Positions 63,876 through 64,000 of a DNA stretch of 64,000 nt are shown here, one piece after another. The stretch covers positions 215,187-279,186 of the forward strand of contig NZ_QPLK01000003.1 in NCBI RefSeq assembly GCF_003340565.1. The letters are read 5' to 3'. The position numbers and the translations under genes are program-made. Source of the stretch: Rhodovulum sp. 12E13. GTDB taxonomy: Bacteria > Pseudomonadota > Alphaproteobacteria > Rhodobacterales > Rhodobacteraceae. Numbering within the stretch: position 1 is the stretch's first letter; each line of letters opens with the position of its first letter. The notes under the pieces are model-generated. The model saw only the letters and a list, made by a program, of their open reading frames with translations. It did no database searches and was not told the origin of the DNA.

Positions 63876-64000
63876 TCACTCCCTGTTCAGTCTGTTTTCG
63901 ACGAGGTCGTCGACGACGGTGGGGTCTGCGAGGGTGGAGGTGTCGCCGAGGGAGGCGTGGTCGTTCTCGGCGATCTTGCGCAGGATGCGGCGCATGATCT
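63876..64000 (-). CDS. acs: Acetyl-CoA synthetase, C-terminal end (partial)
   Basis: The reverse strand from the window edge to the stop at 63876 reads [14 protein letters not shown], then [20 protein letters not shown], ending NRLNRE, which is the typical C-terminus of AMP-forming acetyl-CoA synthetase. Only 41 codons are in view. The acetylatable lysine motif of Acs (PKTRSGKIMRRILR) would end at the window edge, consistent with the IMRRILRK seen. It makes acetyl-CoA from acetate, ATP and CoA, giving AMP and pyrophosphate, and heads the cluster with adk and the symporter. Confidence 0.9.
   Translation of the reverse strand, partial: IMRRILRKIAENDHASLGDTSTLADPTVVDDLVENRLNRE

Overview
The window is very GC-rich, gene-dense bacterial DNA. 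Its gene content points to an alphaproteobacterium of the Rhodobacterales (Rhodobacteraceae) type: an aerobic cobaltochelatase pair (cobS and cobT), an aglEFGAK alpha-glucoside ABC operon with a LacI-type regulator, a two-CheY chemotaxis operon of the Sinorhizobium/Rhodobacter kind, and a DUF4212/sodium-solute symporter/DUF294 cluster. The species cannot be named from the sequence. No rRNA, tRNA, CRISPR array, IS element, phage or integrase gene was recognised. The region looks chromosomal and vertically inherited.

Layout. 1-9.5 kb: end of guaA, then mixed housekeeping genes (EamA transporter, FadL-like porin, P-loop ATPase, metA of the acetyl-CoA type, alpha/beta hydrolase, ppk2 overlapping a TetR gene, a glycosyltransferase, a GNAT). 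9.7-21.0 kb: sugar catabolism. An HpaI-type aldolase is joined to aglK-aglA-aglG-aglF-aglE on the minus strand; divergent from them are aglR, a GH1 beta-glucosidase and glucokinase. Imported di- and oligosaccharides would be hydrolysed in the cytoplasm and the glucose phosphorylated. 21.2-28.5 kb: chemotaxis. STAS(CheS-like)-cheY1-cheA-cheW-cheR-cheY2-cheT-like run as overlapping genes on the plus strand, and cheB-cheD converge on them. No MCP or flagellar gene is in view. 28.9-37.3 kb: AbrB-type membrane protein, ndk, two ABC-F ATPases, a retropepsin-like protease, MarC, a DUF4177 protein.

37.7-50.7 kb: cobS and cobT are separated by about 8 kb holding a serine/threonine dehydratase, four consecutive small secreted proteins that share a two-cysteine pattern, a DUF1989 protein and putA. 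50.8-54.9 kb: DUF427 protein, ClC-type chloride transporter, FAD-linked 2-hydroxyacid dehydrogenase. 55.4-64 kb: a minus-strand cluster reading acs (partial), adk, DUF4212, SSS symporter, cNMP/CBS/DUF294 protein, a small membrane protein, a response regulator without output domain, and a protein that fuses a degenerate membrane sensor kinase to a DnaQ-type exonuclease. I infer a carboxylate (probably acetate) uptake, activation and signalling unit; the exonuclease fusion is its least explained part.

Non-coding structure worth noting: two loci with paired AT-rich hairpins sharing one stem sequence, a 3'-end element (hairpin plus an A/G-rich tail) in three places each just after a stop codon in sense, a perfect 12-bp intercistronic hairpin between aglE and aglF, two LacI-like palindromes between aglE and aglR, a bidirectional terminator before ndk, and a block of six 13-bp tandem repeats. 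Most starts were chosen by family alignment from memory, RBS and overlap with the previous gene, and alternatives are stated where real.
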